From Folioceros fuciformis (taxonomy: Eukaryota > Anthocerotophyta > Anthocerotopsida > Anthocerotales), in assembly GCA_049999805.1 (NCBI GenBank), contig JBNGIO010006165.1:86199-150198 (forward strand): 64,000 bases of DNA. Reading direction: 5' to 3'. Shown here in pieces: positions 61,562 through 64,000 of this stretch (the first letter of the stretch is position 1; each line of letters opens with the position of its first letter). The notes beneath the pieces were generated by a model. It saw only the letters and a list, made by a program, of their open reading frames with translations. It had not been told where the DNA came from and ran no database searches. Both the position numbers and the translations under genes were made by a program.

Positions 61562-64000
61562 TCAGATGGAGGTGCTGTTGGGTACCCCTTGGCCGGTGAG
61601 GCCGTCGGTGGAGTTGGGGTAGAGAAGGGTGTACGCAACCTTGGCAGGACCACATCGGTTGACGAGAGTCTTGTCTTTGTTCCTGGCCTTGATGTTGGTG
61701 GCGACGGCATCGATGCCCTCGCCGAAGCCCTTGAATGCCGCCAGCACCTGGGGATCGGAGGTCCAATTGGGGTCCTGGCGCTGGCCCAGGTACTCTTCGT
61801 CTGCGGCATGGGTGGATAGGATCTCGATGGTGGTCATCACGCTGGTGGCGGCGGATGGCGTGCTCACCACAGATAGCGTGTACCTCTCGGGGTTGTTCAG
61901 CAGCTGCTTGTGCTCCTCGGAGCCCTCCTCGGGGATCAGCCTCCTGGTCTGAGACGGCCTGTTGGGCATGTAGCCCGCGTAGCCGAACTGTCCGAAGTTG
62001 ACGGATGCGTGGTGCGGGCCTGCGATCCAGATGATGGTTGTCAGGGTGTGCGTCAGGCTCTGTAGCGAGTCCAGCTTGGGCCACCAGGCCGCGCCCTTGA
62101 AGTCCCCGTGTCCGACTTCCACCACCTCCTTCCACCAGGCTTGCAACTCAGTGTCCGCCTTCACCGCAGCATCCGAGTCCTTGTACGCCAGCCCAACGTA
62201 CTTGCCCACCCAGGACTCGATCACGTCCCAGAGTTCCAGCCCGTCTTTGGCGAAGGGATAGTCCTCGATCGCCAGCTTCACGCCCCCCGGATGAGTGGAG
62301 TCTGCTGGTTCTGCCATACCCCTGCCCACAAAAAATTGCACAGCACACAGTGTTCAACCCACCAGCTTGAATGCAGTTGAAAGGCTGGAGGAAGGATGAC
62401 GCACATCATCGTGTACTGGCCACGATGAATGGCGCCATATGTCAGCCTCGTTTACCTGGAAATGAGGTCGGTGGGTAGGGCTTGTCTGTCGAACCTCCAC
62501 TTGGCTCCATACACCACAGCACTCATCTCCATGCAGTAAGTGCCAGGGGTGAACGTCCTCTCGATGATGCCGTTGGAGTTGATGAGAGCCTGCCTCGCAG
62601 CGCCATTGATGTTCATGGTGTTCCTGAAGTGGGGCAGCAGAAGGATGTGGATGGGATGGATAGCACTCAGCTGCCGGTGGGTTGCTATGATGATGGGTTC
62701 CATCACTGCGTGCGTCTCCAGCCTGCAGGGCATCAGTGGGGCGTGATGAAGGAAGAAAGGAACGACATGACGGGCATGTTTGTATGGAATGCATTGTTGC
62801 ACTAATAGAATACCAGTGGCTGACGAGCTCGTGGTAGCCGAAGTCAACAGTACTGGCGTGGATCTTTGCTAGCTCCCACAAGTAGTCCTTGTCCTCTGCA
62901 TCCGCTGCCGGGGCAGTAAATACTCTCGAGGACTTCTCCAGAGCCAGCTCAATGGCGATAGGCTTCAGGGTGCCCTGGCTGGTGAGGAACAGAATGGTCC
63001 GGGGAGCATATCCCAGGCCTCTGCCTTGTTTGTTCTGCTTACCGATGTATGGCAAGAAGATATCGTGGTAGTCTACCGTGAACAGCCTCTTACCTTCTAT
63101 GGCCTGCACGAATGGTTCAAGAGAAAAGTACCAATGGGATCAGATGAAGGGTTGGCCAACTGCCGGTCCAGGATTGTGTCCCATCTTGGTCTACTACCTG
63201 GGCGACAGACAATCCCTCCAAGTATGGGAGAATGTGCTCGTCTGTGAGGGCCGTGCCTGGACCATACACCTCGGGATCCAGAGAGCTCTTGGGCGGGTAT
63301 TCCTGCATACGAACGAGTGTGTGAGCAGCAATCCGTGCAAGGTCTGCTTCGCACATGAGCCACCAGAGGCAGAGGATATCTGGCAATCATGGAGGATGGC
63401 AAGTGCGTGAGCTTTTGGTACTAACTTGGACGCGCTGAATGACGATTGGGTTGATCCCAGCCAAGGCCTGACGTCCGAATTCCTCGTCGGTACACCATGC
63501 TTTTTCATCAACTGCGAAAACACAAGCACAGGAAGGAAGGTTGTAGTCCACTGCCAATGGCAAAGAAGGTGACGTAACTCCACGATAAACAGAACGAAGG
63601 AATACGTGGAGAGCAGCAGCAAACCTCTGATGACATCGGGAACAGGGTACTTGATCAGGCTCTTGTTGTCGCCATCGCCGTTAAAGAACTGTGCGATGAG
63701 CGTGAATGGATTGGTGAAAGCCGGAGCGTCCTGCGGCACATCTCCGAAGCATCCCTTGAGGTTGAGACCTTGGTCGTACAGCTTCTTGATGTCCTTGAAG
63801 GTGTCAAAGTCATCGGGGGTGGTATCGAAGTAGGTGGATATGGCAGGCAGGATGGCGTGCGCCGCGGCCTTCACGGCGTCCGCCAACACGCTGGACGTTT
63901 TTTCCCGGCTGAAGATCTCATCTCTCGGGATGTAGAACTGCTCCAGCAGCGGTGACCCCACGTTGCTCTCCAGTTGAGGGGCTTCACCACACAGCGTTGC
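61562..64000 (-). CDS. LOX: Lipoxygenase, 3' part (N-terminus beyond window)
   Basis: Plant lipoxygenases dioxygenate linoleic/linolenic acid to hydroperoxides, precursors of oxylipins. Exons from about 63,961 down to TGA at 61,562 encode the catalytic domain. Blocks are [74 protein letters not shown] and [10 protein letters not shown] with the first two iron His. Next are [20 protein letters not shown] and [32 protein letters not shown] carries the third His and the Asn position. The end is [10 protein letters not shown] with the C-terminal Ile ligand. All iron ligands are present. The residue before Arg in NGAARQ (the Coffa position) is Ala, as in S-specific enzymes. The PLAT domain and start lie outside the window. 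9- versus 13-specificity cannot be assigned. A relic tandem copy lies downstream. Confidence 0.95.

Noticed and set aside
62460-62620. Gly at the Coffa position of the lipoxygenase, which would imply an R-specific enzyme
   Set aside because: The Gly in NGAARQ is two residues away; the residue directly before Arg, which is the Coffa site, is Ala as in ordinary S-lipoxygenases.

Overview
This window is nuclear DNA from a land plant. Diagnostic genes are a chloroplast-type dihydrodipicolinate synthase, a ROP/RAC small GTPase, a WAT1-type EamA transporter, a plant lipoxygenase, relics of a PPR gene and of a SIP1-clade trihelix gene, and a plant nuclear tRNA-Trp. Almost every gene is split by short GT-AG introns (roughly 60-150 bp), and genes are closely packed. 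Together with an MMAA-type cobalamin G-protein chaperone, which I would not expect in a flowering plant, this points to an early-diverging lineage (bryophyte or lycophyte grade). I cannot name the species.

Layout. 1-5.2 kb: a small two-exon gene of unknown function, then MMAA (-) and DHDPS (+), which diverge from a 127-bp shared promoter. 5.5-14.7 kb: tripeptidyl-peptidase II (-), in many exons. 15.6-16.4 kb: a broken DDT/WHIM2-domain gene. 18.4-19.8 kb: ROP GTPase (+). 21.2-23.3 kb: proteasome ATPase RPT1 (-). 24.3-29.7 kb: tRNA-Trp, an F-box gene (+), deoxyhypusine synthase (-) and AE7 (+), the last with a U12-type AT-AC intron. 29.8-30.4 kb: two minisatellites with assembly gaps. 32.2-42.6 kb: a deoxynucleoside kinase with a very long N-terminal extension (-), and MSH5 (+, 34 exons), which diverge from a region carrying telo-boxes. 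42.7-44.8 kb: an inverted, intron-retaining RPT1 pseudogene. 45.2-48.1 kb: MTHFR (+).

49.3-58.2 kb is an AT-rich repeat island with scaffold gaps. It holds a deleted pogo/Tigger-like element, a dead PIF/Harbinger transposase, a long degenerate transposon-like reading frame and a dead trihelix gene. These long frames have very few indels; they are broken mainly by in-frame TAG and TAA codons, with TGA rare. The window ends with a WAT1-like transporter (-), a PPR relic, a lipoxygenase relic and the 3' part of an apparently intact lipoxygenase (-).

Most genes are unrelated housekeeping loci. Loose functional links are MMAA and MTHFR (cobalamin and folate chemistry), RPT1 and TPP2 (successive steps of cytosolic protein turnover), and dNK with MSH5 (DNA precursors and meiotic recombination, divergently transcribed). 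I found no evidence for a new multi-gene system. The observations most worth checking are the TAG-biased decay of the repeat island, MMAA itself, the U12 intron of AE7 and the RPT1 pseudogene.
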